NCBI GenBank assembly: GCA_030268105.1
Contig: BSDZ01000010.1
Coordinates: 4,750,001 to 4,814,000, forward strand
Source: Volvox africanus
Lineage: Eukaryota; Chlorophyta; Chlorophyceae; Chlamydomonadales; Volvocaceae
Length of the DNA stretch: 64,000 nucleotides
Direction of reading: 5' to 3'
A program made the position numbers and the translations under genes. The stretch's first letter is position 1, and each line of letters opens with the position of its first letter. The notes beneath the pieces are model-generated. The model was not told the origin of the DNA, did not search any database, and saw only the letters and a program-made list of their open reading frames with translations. Shown piece after piece: positions 1-13,636 of the stretch.

Positions 1-445
1 CATTTTCGCAAAAACAACGTAAACATTTCCGTTCCCGTGCCGGGTGAAGTGCCATGTGCCCCACTCACTGTCAGACACCTTGGGAGGAGATGAAAATTGA
101 TGATGTCGCTCCTGTTACGTTACATACAGGGACGTGCTCCGCACAACAAACGAAGCGCGTACTTTGATAGACACGCTCAGTACGTGCAGTCACATCAATC
201 TGCACGCCCGCCCTGGCACGCCGATGCACAGCCAGCGAGCAAGGAAAGATAGCTGCTTAATTACCTCCGACCCAGTTCCCATGTGCATCGTGTGGACCTG
301 CGCGCTACTGGTACACCTATCTAGACATCCACGGCTCGCACACACATATCCGTGGCACACACAGCAGCTGTCGCTCCTTCACACCATGCGGCAATACAGG
401 GGGAATCCTCATCCATCCATCCATTCGTTCATCCAGCTACATCTA
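1..445. other. 3' flank of LHC copy 1
   Basis: Downstream (3') side of the first minus-strand LHC gene. It contains the probable 3' UTR and poly(A) signal. The plus-strand open frame at 134-796 is antisense to LHC exon 4 and is not taken as a gene. Confidence 0.6.
120..124 (-). terminator. TGTAA poly(A) signal of LHC copy 1
   Basis: Plus-strand TTACA reads TGTAA on the gene strand, about 320 nt after the stop codon. TGTAA is the standard chlorophyte polyadenylation signal and this 3' UTR length is usual. The same signal recurs at 4517-4521, 8914-8918, 13311-13315, 17708-17712 and 22105-22109. Confidence 0.6.
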
Positions 446-1997
446 TCATGCACTTGGGGTGAACTTGGTGGCGAAGGCAAAGGCGTTGTTCACGCCCGGG
501 TTGGCCAGGTGGTCGTTCAGGTTCTCAATGGGGCCCTTGCCGGTCACAATGGCCTGCACGAAGAACCCGAACATGGAGAACATGGCAAGGCGGCCGTTCT
601 TGATCTCCTTCACCTTGAGCTCCGCAAACGTGTCTGGGTCGTCGGCGAGGCCCAGTGGGTCGAACGCCTCGCCCGGGTACAGTGGGTCCAGGCCCTCGCC
701 GGCTGGGCCGCCATTGACACGGTAGCCCTCAACCAGGCCCATCAGGATGACCTGCGTGACGCATATGTGTGTGTGGGGCGAGGGGTTTCGGAGTGAGGGG
801 ATGGATGGAGCATTCGGAGAGGAATCTACTGGCTACCTTGCATGAGAGGACGTTGCATTTGAATTGCAGCCGACGCTGTGGGGGATATCAAGCCAGGCTC
901 ACACTATTGCGCCTCCCTTGGATCTAGAGTGGAACGCATGTATGGAACCGAGCCAAACCAAACACCCACGATGGCTGGCCGCCGTGACAGCACGCAAGGC
1001 GGGCTGCCCAGCCCCAGACCCAGCACGGGATTGAGCACGCGACCCCACCCAAATAAACCGACCTCGTACACCCGGCGGCATGCTGCTTACCAGCGCCCAC
1101 TAGTGCCCCATTTCATGCGACCTACCTGGAATGCCAGCGTGGCAACAATGTTCTGCGCGTGCACCAGGGACGGGTTGCCCAGGTAGTCCAGGCCACCCTC
1201 CTGGAAGATCTGGGCGCCGGCCTTGAACCACACGGCCTCACCGAACTGCACGCCATTCTTGGACAGCAGCTCGGGGGTCACGCAGCCCAGAGCGCCCAGC
1301 ATGGCCCAGCGCGCGTGGATCAGCTCCAGCTCGCGATAGCGCTTGAAGGTTTCCGGGTCCGCGGACAGGCCAGCAGTGTCCCAGCCGTAGTCGCCAGGGA
1401 ACTCGCCGGTCAGGTAGACAGGGGTGGCATTCTCGCTGTAAGGGCCTGCGGGCGCACATAACAACACAGCAGACGGCCGGCGGATGTCATCGATCGCATC
1501 GGGGTACAACGGAAAGGACAGCGACCACGCCAAAGGCAATTCCTTTGTGCGCGGTGTCCAGACACGGCCTAGGTGAACCTACGTACGTAGACCTAAAAGC
1601 GAAAGACAACGCGTCGATGCCATCCAATCAAAGTACCGCCTGCAACCGAGGCGTCGCCTGCCCCTCGAATGCCACGGGTACGTAATAACTGAACCCCTCC
1701 TGAAAACATGCCACGGAATCCCGGATCTACGCTGCGAAACCTACCAAGCCACTTGGCGCGGCTGGGGCCATACCACTCGATGCCAGAGCTCTTGGGGGCA
1801 GCCGGCTGTGGAGTTGCATGCCGAACATGGGCAAACGGCTCCCGAGTCAGACAAAGGCCCACACTCATACAAGTATCGATAAAAGAGCCATAACAAAGTG
1901 GCTGCGAAGTCAAACGCACCTTGGCAGCGGCCTTCTTGCCAGTCGCCTTGCAGGCGACCTGCAGAGCCTTGCGCGAAGTGGCGAGAGCGAAAGCCAT
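446..1997 (-). CDS. LHCBM: LHCII chlorophyll a/b-binding protein, copy 1
   Basis: Major light-harvesting antenna protein of photosystem II, chloroplast thylakoid membrane; 254 aa. Exons (minus): 1920-1997, 1745-1805, 1126-1445, 446-751, all with GT..AG introns in agreeing phases (0, 1, 0). Residues 1-26, rich in A, K and S, form the start of the transit peptide. WYGPSR at 37-42 fits the LHCII trimerisation motif WYxxxR. Helix B has ExxHxR (E87, H90, R92) and helix A has ExxNGR (E202, N205, R207); these are chlorophyll ligands and inter-helix salt-bridge residues. The C terminus ends FTPSA, as in green-algal LHCII. Which LHCBM isoform it is cannot be settled from sequence alone. The ATG at 1997 is chosen because it opens the transit peptide and a stop precedes it. 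Confidence 0.94.
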
Positions 1998-4842
1998 TCC
2001 TGTTAGAAGCGGTGATCAGACTCAAAACGTGCGTGAGATCTGATAACCACAACCAGCGCGGCCAGCGCCCTTTTGTAGCGAAAAAACAAGAAAATCTCGA
2101 TGCCGTACCCATCGTCCCAGCAGGGGCACGACACACAGGTACGTTCAGATCACGACGGACTGCGCACTACAATAATGGACATCAAACAGTCATCACTTGC
2201 TTGCAGTATCGCCCAACAAGTCCGAGGTCCCCACTTGCTCGCACTTTCCGAGAGTCAACAGCTTTCAAAGTGCAAGTAGTAGAAGCGCGGCGAATGGAAA
2301 ACGAACTACCGAAATCTCTGTACTTCGTGATCAACTACTTGCGTTTAGAGCCGAGTTCGCGGGTTGAAATGCAACCTTTCATCGGTCGCGCAGCTGCTGG
2401 CTTACGGCTTTTCCTACTCCTTTCTCCACAGAAGCCCTCTCCATGCTGGCTTCCTTGACGCAGCGAAATCATGCGTGTGGGTGGGGGGTAAAAGGCCAAG
2501 TTCGCGACCGATGGCAAGGGCGTTGCAAATCAGGTCGCCGCGCAGCTCGGCCCGCAACCACGCACAGCCTCAAAGCGAGCTTCAATAGATTGGCCATACT
2601 TCGGACTACTTGCATCCCCTCGCCGTGGCTGTCGCGTGCACGGGTCGAGCTTTAGTAATACTATGCAACCGAGCGCAACCAGCAACCGAACGCAATATAT
2701 GCAGACCTGCCGGCCGCCCAGTGCGCACCTGCGGCCACTGCATTCTGTAGATCTCGGGTCGCCAACCGCCTTGCACTACATAATCCGCGCACATGTCTAG
2801 CGATACCAAACATAATAATACCGTACATAATAAATAAATTGCGGAACCTGGCTCATAGTCTGTGTCGAAAAGGACTGAACTAATAATAGAAATAACACTT
2901 CAGCCCATTCGTTGACCGTGACTGCACAGGCTGTTGCGGCATGGAAGCCGTTGGGGATCGGACCTTCAAACCTACTCGGGGCAAAGGGCACTGCGTGCCT
3001 GAGCCGCAGGCTCGTGTGTGTGCGTGCGTGGACAGCGGATGGACCCAGATAGAGCACTTACATGCAAACGAATGACGTGCCGGGTCCATCCAGGAAGCCA
3101 TGCATGAAAGAAAGGCAGGTGGCCAGCTGATGAGTATTGATAGTGGCCGGTGACGCCACCCGCCCATCCGTGCGCAAACAACTTGCCTCGATCCTGCCTC
3201 ACTTCGAGGGCTGAAGTGCAGGTGAATGATGCTCCCAAACTGCTCATCCCTCACGAGCAACACGAGCAACTGGATGGAGGCACGCTAATCCTAAAATCAG
3301 ATGTCGCCATCCGCACCACACCTCCAACACCACACCGGAGGCACAGGACTCCCAGCCCAAGGAGACAGCCCAATGTCGACTCGGCCAAGGCATGCCCAGG
3401 GGTGAACTGTCTCTGGGCAACTTGACAGCGCATTATGAGATCTCTTGGGCAGAACAACTTGGCTCCTAAGCCAGACTCCTAGCCCCATCGACGCCAGGGG
3501 TCAACGAGGGCGTTTCTGAGAGCGCTTTGCGTAAGATTCATACGTGAGGGGCGGGAAAGAGCGAGGGATGCAAGGCAAGGGAAGGCAGGATGGTGCATGA
3601 AGCTCGTTTGTGACTGCACGCCAGTCCTACCACCGCAACCGTAACGAAGGGTCAGGGACGTGTTCTAGCAAGCAATACACGCAGCCGTACACGCAGCCCA
3701 GTCAAGTGCGTGCTGACATTTCTCCCCTCATTCACACACTATGATTTGCACTCATGGAACCACCATGAGAGCCCCATCCGGTGAAGCCTTGCAACAGGCA
3801 GGGCACCCACACAGTTTAGCCTGTCACCTCCTATCACTTCCTCCTTTGGTAGCCTCGCTGGAGGGGGGGAGCAAGGCGGGCAAGGAATATTACCGGACGA
3901 AACACGTTGAAAAATATCATCATATCGCCAAGCCTCCCATCTGGGCTGTCGACCCTGCCCAAGCTACCTACCACCTGTACGTATTCCTGCGGCTGGACGA
4001 AGTAAAATGCTCAATGCTGGCTGGACTGCTGCAGCAGCACAGGATATGGAATTGCAGTCCCATGAGGGTTGTTCAAGGGGTAGCTGTTTGTTGGGGGGCT
4101 CCCCGGGGCCCCAAAACTAACTTCCTTTCCGGTATCCCCTAGGACTCTAACTGGGTAGGCCCTTCAGTGTTGCGGTGTTCCCCACAACCTACAAGAGTTG
4201 ACTTTCGGGGCTCAGAAACATTATTTCATAGAAGAGCTAACCTGTAAATAATGAGCTCCCTGCCTTAATAGTGTGAAGCTGTCAAATCATTTAAGGTTCT
4301 CTAGCCAGCAGGGTGTTCCCAGGACCGATAACCCCAGGAAAATGCATGTTCTTTCGTCACGGTGGCTATTTTCCTGACTACATGGCATTTTACAGGGCAT
4401 TTTCGCAAAAACAACGTAAACATTTCCGTTCCCGTGCCGGGTGAAGTGCCATGTGCCCCACTCACTGTCAGACACCTTGGGAGGAGATGAAAATTGATGA
4501 TGTCGCTCCTGTTACGTTACATACAGGGACGTGCTCCGCACAACAAACGAAGCGCGTACTTTGATAGACACGCTCAGTACGTGCAGTCACATCAATCTGC
4601 ACGCCCGCCCTGGCACGCCGATGCACAGCCAGCGAGCAAGGAAAGATAGCTGCTTAATTACCTCCGACCCAGTTCCCATGTGCATCGTGTGGACCTGCGC
4701 GCTACTGGTACACCTATCTAGACATCCACGGCTCGCACACACATATCCGTGGCACACACAGCAGCTGTCGCTCCTTCACACCATGCGGCAATACAGGGGG
4801 AATCCTCATCCATCCATCCATTCGTTCATCCAGCTACATCTA
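1998..4842. other. Spacer between LHC copies
   Basis: About 2.8 kb between the start codon of one copy and the 3' end of the next; it recurs at 6395-9239, 10792-13636, 15189-18033 and 19586-22430. It must contain the LHC promoter near its left end and the next gene's 3' UTR at its right end. No clear TATA box was found near the start codon. Small open frames such as 3741-4142 (plus, 133 codons) resemble no family I know and have no supporting context. Confidence 0.55.
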
Positions 4843-6394
4843 TCATGCACTTGGGGTGAACTTGGTGGCGAAGGCAAAGGCGTTGTTCACGCCCGGGTTG
4901 GCCAGGTGGTCGTTCAGGTTCTCAATGGGGCCCTTGCCGGTCACAATGGCCTGCACGAAGAACCCGAACATGGAGAACATGGCAAGGCGGCCGTTCTTGA
5001 TCTCCTTCACCTTGAGCTCCGCAAACGTGTCTGGGTCGTCGGCGAGGCCCAGTGGGTCGAACGCCTCGCCCGGGTACAGTGGGTCCAGGCCCTCGCCGGC
5101 TGGGCCGCCATTGACACGGTAGCCCTCAACCAGGCCCATCAGGATGACCTGCGTGACGCATATGTGTGTGTGGGGCGAGGGGTTTCGGAGTGAGGGGATG
5201 GATGGAGCATTCGGAGAGGAATCTACTGGCTACCTTGCATGAGAGGACGTTGCATTTGAATTGCAGCCGACGCTGTGGGGGATATCAAGCCAGGCTCACA
5301 CTATTGCGCCTCCCTTGGATCTAGAGTGGAACGCATGTATGGAACCGAGCCAAACCAAACACCCACGATGGCTGGCCGCCGTGACAGCACGCAAGGCGGG
5401 CTGCCCAGCCCCAGACCCAGCACGGGATTGAGCACGCGACCCCACCCAAATAAACCGACCTCGTACACCCGGCGGCATGCTGCTTACCAGCGCCCACTAG
5501 TGCCCCATTTCATGCGACCTACCTGGAATGCCAGCGTGGCAACAATGTTCTGCGCGTGCACCAGGGACGGGTTGCCCAGGTAGTCCAGGCCACCCTCCTG
5601 GAAGATCTGGGCGCCGGCCTTGAACCACACGGCCTCACCGAACTGCACGCCATTCTTGGACAGCAGCTCGGGGGTCACGCAGCCCAGAGCGCCCAGCATG
5701 GCCCAGCGCGCGTGGATCAGCTCCAGCTCGCGATAGCGCTTGAAGGTTTCCGGGTCCGCGGACAGGCCAGCAGTGTCCCAGCCGTAGTCGCCAGGGAACT
5801 CGCCGGTCAGGTAGACAGGGGTGGCATTCTCGCTGTAAGGGCCTGCGGGCGCACATAACAACACAGCAGACGGCCGGCGGATGTCATCGATCGCATCGGG
5901 GTACAACGGAAAGGACAGCGACCACGCCAAAGGCAATTCCTTTGTGCGCGGTGTCCAGACACGGCCTAGGTGAACCTACGTACGTAGACCTAAAAGCGAA
6001 AGACAACGCGTCGATGCCATCCAATCAAAGTACCGCCTGCAACCGAGGCGTCGCCTGCCCCTCGAATGCCACGGGTACGTAATAACTGAACCCCTCCTGA
6101 AAACATGCCACGGAATCCCGGATCTACGCTGCGAAACCTACCAAGCCACTTGGCGCGGCTGGGGCCATACCACTCGATGCCAGAGCTCTTGGGGGCAGCC
6201 GGCTGTGGAGTTGCATGCCGAACATGGGCAAACGGCTCCCGAGTCAGACAAAGGCCCACACTCATACAAGTATCGATAAAAGAGCCATAACAAAGTGGCT
6301 GCGAAGTCAAACGCACCTTGGCAGCGGCCTTCTTGCCAGTCGCCTTGCAGGCGACCTGCAGAGCCTTGCGCGAAGTGGCGAGAGCGAAAGCCAT
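4843..6394 (-). CDS. LHCBM: LHCII protein, copy 2
   Basis: Same 254-aa product as copy 1, with no residue change. Exons (minus): 6317-6394, 6142-6202, 5523-5842, 4843-5148. Introns and both flanks also match copy 1, so the duplication covers the whole transcription unit and this copy should be expressed like its neighbours. Confidence 0.94.
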
Positions 6395-9239
6395 TCCTGT
6401 TAGAAGCGGTGATCAGACTCAAAACGTGCGTGAGATCTGATAACCACAACCAGCGCGGCCAGCGCCCTTTTGTAGCGAAAAAACAAGAAAATCTCGATGC
6501 CGTACCCATCGTCCCAGCAGGGGCACGACACACAGGTACGTTCAGATCACGACGGACTGCGCACTACAATAATGGACATCAAACAGTCATCACTTGCTTG
6601 CAGTATCGCCCAACAAGTCCGAGGTCCCCACTTGCTCGCACTTTCCGAGAGTCAACAGCTTTCAAAGTGCAAGTAGTAGAAGCGCGGCGAATGGAAAACG
6701 AACTACCGAAATCTCTGTACTTCGTGATCAACTACTTGCGTTTAGAGCCGAGTTCGCGGGTTGAAATGCAACCTTTCATCGGTCGCGCAGCTGCTGGCTT
6801 ACGGCTTTTCCTACTCCTTTCTCCACAGAAGCCCTCTCCATGCTGGCTTCCTTGACGCAGCGAAATCATGCGTGTGGGTGGGGGGTAAAAGGCCAAGTTC
6901 GCGACCGATGGCAAGGGCGTTGCAAATCAGGTCGCCGCGCAGCTCGGCCCGCAACCACGCACAGCCTCAAAGCGAGCTTCAATAGATTGGCCATACTTCG
7001 GACTACTTGCATCCCCTCGCCGTGGCTGTCGCGTGCACGGGTCGAGCTTTAGTAATACTATGCAACCGAGCGCAACCAGCAACCGAACGCAATATATGCA
7101 GACCTGCCGGCCGCCCAGTGCGCACCTGCGGCCACTGCATTCTGTAGATCTCGGGTCGCCAACCGCCTTGCACTACATAATCCGCGCACATGTCTAGCGA
7201 TACCAAACATAATAATACCGTACATAATAAATAAATTGCGGAACCTGGCTCATAGTCTGTGTCGAAAAGGACTGAACTAATAATAGAAATAACACTTCAG
7301 CCCATTCGTTGACCGTGACTGCACAGGCTGTTGCGGCATGGAAGCCGTTGGGGATCGGACCTTCAAACCTACTCGGGGCAAAGGGCACTGCGTGCCTGAG
7401 CCGCAGGCTCGTGTGTGTGCGTGCGTGGACAGCGGATGGACCCAGATAGAGCACTTACATGCAAACGAATGACGTGCCGGGTCCATCCAGGAAGCCATGC
7501 ATGAAAGAAAGGCAGGTGGCCAGCTGATGAGTATTGATAGTGGCCGGTGACGCCACCCGCCCATCCGTGCGCAAACAACTTGCCTCGATCCTGCCTCACT
7601 TCGAGGGCTGAAGTGCAGGTGAATGATGCTCCCAAACTGCTCATCCCTCACGAGCAACACGAGCAACTGGATGGAGGCACGCTAATCCTAAAATCAGATG
7701 TCGCCATCCGCACCACACCTCCAACACCACACCGGAGGCACAGGACTCCCAGCCCAAGGAGACAGCCCAATGTCGACTCGGCCAAGGCATGCCCAGGGGT
7801 GAACTGTCTCTGGGCAACTTGACAGCGCATTATGAGATCTCTTGGGCAGAACAACTTGGCTCCTAAGCCAGACTCCTAGCCCCATCGACGCCAGGGGTCA
7901 ACGAGGGCGTTTCTGAGAGCGCTTTGCGTAAGATTCATACGTGAGGGGCGGGAAAGAGCGAGGGATGCAAGGCAAGGGAAGGCAGGATGGTGCATGAAGC
8001 TCGTTTGTGACTGCACGCCAGTCCTACCACCGCAACCGTAACGAAGGGTCAGGGACGTGTTCTAGCAAGCAATACACGCAGCCGTACACGCAGCCCAGTC
8101 AAGTGCGTGCTGACATTTCTCCCCTCATTCACACACTATGATTTGCACTCATGGAACCACCATGAGAGCCCCATCCGGTGAAGCCTTGCAACAGGCAGGG
8201 CACCCACACAGTTTAGCCTGTCACCTCCTATCACTTCCTCCTTTGGTAGCCTCGCTGGAGGGGGGGAGCAAGGCGGGCAAGGAATATTACCGGACGAAAC
8301 ACGTTGAAAAATATCATCATATCGCCAAGCCTCCCATCTGGGCTGTCGACCCTGCCCAAGCTACCTACCACCTGTACGTATTCCTGCGGCTGGACGAAGT
8401 AAAATGCTCAATGCTGGCTGGACTGCTGCAGCAGCACAGGATATGGAATTGCAGTCCCATGAGGGTTGTTCAAGGGGTAGCTGTTTGTTGGGGGGCTCCC
8501 CGGGGCCCCAAAACTAACTTCCTTTCCGGTATCCCCTAGGACTCTAACTGGGTAGGCCCTTCAGTGTTGCGGTGTTCCCCACAACCTACAAGAGTTGACT
8601 TTCGGGGCTCAGAAACATTATTTCATAGAAGAGCTAACCTGTAAATAATGAGCTCCCTGCCTTAATAGTGTGAAGCTGTCAAATCATTTAAGGTTCTCTA
8701 GCCAGCAGGGTGTTCCCAGGACCGATAACCCCAGGAAAATGCATGTTCTTTCGTCACGGTGGCTATTTTCCTGACTACATGGCATTTTACAGGGCATTTT
8801 CGCAAAAACAACGTAAACATTTCCGTTCCCGTGCCGGGTGAAGTGCCATGTGCCCCACTCACTGTCAGACACCTTGGGAGGAGATGAAAATTGATGATGT
8901 CGCTCCTGTTACGTTACATACAGGGACGTGCTCCGCACAACAAACGAAGCGCGTACTTTGATAGACACGCTCAGTACGTGCAGTCACATCAATCTGCACG
9001 CCCGCCCTGGCACGCCGATGCACAGCCAGCGAGCAAGGAAAGATAGCTGCTTAATTACCTCCGACCCAGTTCCCATGTGCATCGTGTGGACCTGCGCGCT
9101 ACTGGTACACCTATCTAGACATCCACGGCTCGCACACACATATCCGTGGCACACACAGCAGCTGTCGCTCCTTCACACCATGCGGCAATACAGGGGGAAT
9201 CCTCATCCATCCATCCATTCGTTCATCCAGCTACATCTA

Positions 9240-10791
9240 TCATGCACTTGGGGTGAACTTGGTGGCGAAGGCAAAGGCGTTGTTCACGCCCGGGTTGGCC
9301 AGGTGGTCGTTCAGGTTCTCAATGGGGCCCTTGCCGGTCACAATGGCCTGCACGAAGAACCCGAACATGGAGAACATGGCAAGGCGGCCGTTCTTGATCT
9401 CCTTCACCTTGAGCTCCGCAAACGTGTCTGGGTCGTCGGCGAGGCCCAGTGGGTCGAACGCCTCGCCCGGGTACAGTGGGTCCAGGCCCTCGCCGGCTGG
9501 GCCGCCATTGACACGGTAGCCCTCAACCAGGCCCATCAGGATGACCTGCGTGACGCATATGTGTGTGTGGGGCGAGGGGTTTCGGAGTGAGGGGATGGAT
9601 GGAGCATTCGGAGAGGAATCTACTGGCTACCTTGCATGAGAGGACGTTGCATTTGAATTGCAGCCGACGCTGTGGGGGATATCAAGCCAGGCTCACACTA
9701 TTGCGCCTCCCTTGGATCTAGAGTGGAACGCATGTATGGAACCGAGCCAAACCAAACACCCACGATGGCTGGCCGCCGTGACAGCACGCAAGGCGGGCTG
9801 CCCAGCCCCAGACCCAGCACGGGATTGAGCACGCGACCCCACCCAAATAAACCGACCTCGTACACCCGGCGGCATGCTGCTTACCAGCGCCCACTAGTGC
9901 CCCATTTCATGCGACCTACCTGGAATGCCAGCGTGGCAACAATGTTCTGCGCGTGCACCAGGGACGGGTTGCCCAGGTAGTCCAGGCCACCCTCCTGGAA
10001 GATCTGGGCGCCGGCCTTGAACCACACGGCCTCACCGAACTGCACGCCATTCTTGGACAGCAGCTCGGGGGTCACGCAGCCCAGAGCGCCCAGCATGGCC
10101 CAGCGCGCGTGGATCAGCTCCAGCTCGCGATAGCGCTTGAAGGTTTCCGGGTCCGCGGACAGGCCAGCAGTGTCCCAGCCGTAGTCGCCAGGGAACTCGC
10201 CGGTCAGGTAGACAGGGGTGGCATTCTCGCTGTAAGGGCCTGCGGGCGCACATAACAACACAGCAGACGGCCGGCGGATGTCATCGATCGCATCGGGGTA
10301 CAACGGAAAGGACAGCGACCACGCCAAAGGCAATTCCTTTGTGCGCGGTGTCCAGACACGGCCTAGGTGAACCTACGTACGTAGACCTAAAAGCGAAAGA
10401 CAACGCGTCGATGCCATCCAATCAAAGTACCGCCTGCAACCGAGGCGTCGCCTGCCCCTCGAATGCCACGGGTACGTAATAACTGAACCCCTCCTGAAAA
10501 CATGCCACGGAATCCCGGATCTACGCTGCGAAACCTACCAAGCCACTTGGCGCGGCTGGGGCCATACCACTCGATGCCAGAGCTCTTGGGGGCAGCCGGC
10601 TGTGGAGTTGCATGCCGAACATGGGCAAACGGCTCCCGAGTCAGACAAAGGCCCACACTCATACAAGTATCGATAAAAGAGCCATAACAAAGTGGCTGCG
10701 AAGTCAAACGCACCTTGGCAGCGGCCTTCTTGCCAGTCGCCTTGCAGGCGACCTGCAGAGCCTTGCGCGAAGTGGCGAGAGCGAAAGCCAT
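9240..10791 (-). CDS. LHCBM: LHCII protein, copy 3
   Basis: Third identical copy. Exons (minus): 10714-10791, 10539-10599, 9920-10239, 9240-9545. No lesion or substitution seen in exons or splice sites. Confidence 0.94.
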
Positions 10792-13636
10792 TCCTGTTAG
10801 AAGCGGTGATCAGACTCAAAACGTGCGTGAGATCTGATAACCACAACCAGCGCGGCCAGCGCCCTTTTGTAGCGAAAAAACAAGAAAATCTCGATGCCGT
10901 ACCCATCGTCCCAGCAGGGGCACGACACACAGGTACGTTCAGATCACGACGGACTGCGCACTACAATAATGGACATCAAACAGTCATCACTTGCTTGCAG
11001 TATCGCCCAACAAGTCCGAGGTCCCCACTTGCTCGCACTTTCCGAGAGTCAACAGCTTTCAAAGTGCAAGTAGTAGAAGCGCGGCGAATGGAAAACGAAC
11101 TACCGAAATCTCTGTACTTCGTGATCAACTACTTGCGTTTAGAGCCGAGTTCGCGGGTTGAAATGCAACCTTTCATCGGTCGCGCAGCTGCTGGCTTACG
11201 GCTTTTCCTACTCCTTTCTCCACAGAAGCCCTCTCCATGCTGGCTTCCTTGACGCAGCGAAATCATGCGTGTGGGTGGGGGGTAAAAGGCCAAGTTCGCG
11301 ACCGATGGCAAGGGCGTTGCAAATCAGGTCGCCGCGCAGCTCGGCCCGCAACCACGCACAGCCTCAAAGCGAGCTTCAATAGATTGGCCATACTTCGGAC
11401 TACTTGCATCCCCTCGCCGTGGCTGTCGCGTGCACGGGTCGAGCTTTAGTAATACTATGCAACCGAGCGCAACCAGCAACCGAACGCAATATATGCAGAC
11501 CTGCCGGCCGCCCAGTGCGCACCTGCGGCCACTGCATTCTGTAGATCTCGGGTCGCCAACCGCCTTGCACTACATAATCCGCGCACATGTCTAGCGATAC
11601 CAAACATAATAATACCGTACATAATAAATAAATTGCGGAACCTGGCTCATAGTCTGTGTCGAAAAGGACTGAACTAATAATAGAAATAACACTTCAGCCC
11701 ATTCGTTGACCGTGACTGCACAGGCTGTTGCGGCATGGAAGCCGTTGGGGATCGGACCTTCAAACCTACTCGGGGCAAAGGGCACTGCGTGCCTGAGCCG
11801 CAGGCTCGTGTGTGTGCGTGCGTGGACAGCGGATGGACCCAGATAGAGCACTTACATGCAAACGAATGACGTGCCGGGTCCATCCAGGAAGCCATGCATG
11901 AAAGAAAGGCAGGTGGCCAGCTGATGAGTATTGATAGTGGCCGGTGACGCCACCCGCCCATCCGTGCGCAAACAACTTGCCTCGATCCTGCCTCACTTCG
12001 AGGGCTGAAGTGCAGGTGAATGATGCTCCCAAACTGCTCATCCCTCACGAGCAACACGAGCAACTGGATGGAGGCACGCTAATCCTAAAATCAGATGTCG
12101 CCATCCGCACCACACCTCCAACACCACACCGGAGGCACAGGACTCCCAGCCCAAGGAGACAGCCCAATGTCGACTCGGCCAAGGCATGCCCAGGGGTGAA
12201 CTGTCTCTGGGCAACTTGACAGCGCATTATGAGATCTCTTGGGCAGAACAACTTGGCTCCTAAGCCAGACTCCTAGCCCCATCGACGCCAGGGGTCAACG
12301 AGGGCGTTTCTGAGAGCGCTTTGCGTAAGATTCATACGTGAGGGGCGGGAAAGAGCGAGGGATGCAAGGCAAGGGAAGGCAGGATGGTGCATGAAGCTCG
12401 TTTGTGACTGCACGCCAGTCCTACCACCGCAACCGTAACGAAGGGTCAGGGACGTGTTCTAGCAAGCAATACACGCAGCCGTACACGCAGCCCAGTCAAG
12501 TGCGTGCTGACATTTCTCCCCTCATTCACACACTATGATTTGCACTCATGGAACCACCATGAGAGCCCCATCCGGTGAAGCCTTGCAACAGGCAGGGCAC
12601 CCACACAGTTTAGCCTGTCACCTCCTATCACTTCCTCCTTTGGTAGCCTCGCTGGAGGGGGGGAGCAAGGCGGGCAAGGAATATTACCGGACGAAACACG
12701 TTGAAAAATATCATCATATCGCCAAGCCTCCCATCTGGGCTGTCGACCCTGCCCAAGCTACCTACCACCTGTACGTATTCCTGCGGCTGGACGAAGTAAA
12801 ATGCTCAATGCTGGCTGGACTGCTGCAGCAGCACAGGATATGGAATTGCAGTCCCATGAGGGTTGTTCAAGGGGTAGCTGTTTGTTGGGGGGCTCCCCGG
12901 GGCCCCAAAACTAACTTCCTTTCCGGTATCCCCTAGGACTCTAACTGGGTAGGCCCTTCAGTGTTGCGGTGTTCCCCACAACCTACAAGAGTTGACTTTC
13001 GGGGCTCAGAAACATTATTTCATAGAAGAGCTAACCTGTAAATAATGAGCTCCCTGCCTTAATAGTGTGAAGCTGTCAAATCATTTAAGGTTCTCTAGCC
13101 AGCAGGGTGTTCCCAGGACCGATAACCCCAGGAAAATGCATGTTCTTTCGTCACGGTGGCTATTTTCCTGACTACATGGCATTTTACAGGGCATTTTCGC
13201 AAAAACAACGTAAACATTTCCGTTCCCGTGCCGGGTGAAGTGCCATGTGCCCCACTCACTGTCAGACACCTTGGGAGGAGATGAAAATTGATGATGTCGC
13301 TCCTGTTACGTTACATACAGGGACGTGCTCCGCACAACAAACGAAGCGCGTACTTTGATAGACACGCTCAGTACGTGCAGTCACATCAATCTGCACGCCC
13401 GCCCTGGCACGCCGATGCACAGCCAGCGAGCAAGGAAAGATAGCTGCTTAATTACCTCCGACCCAGTTCCCATGTGCATCGTGTGGACCTGCGCGCTACT
13501 GGTACACCTATCTAGACATCCACGGCTCGCACACACATATCCGTGGCACACACAGCAGCTGTCGCTCCTTCACACCATGCGGCAATACAGGGGGAATCCT
13601 CATCCATCCATCCATTCGTTCATCCAGCTACATCTA

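Noticed and set aside
134..796. 220-codon plus-strand open frame in every array unit
   Set aside because: It is the antisense of LHC exon 4; GC-rich coding often leaves the opposite strand open, and the product has no family resemblance.
1898..2458. 186-codon plus-strand open frame overlapping LHC exon 1 in antisense
   Set aside because: No recognisable domain, odd composition and overlap with a well-supported gene; present in each unit only because the unit is duplicated.
3741..4142. 133-codon plus-strand frame in the array spacer
   Set aside because: No family match by eye, no splice or expression context; kept only as a note under the spacer.
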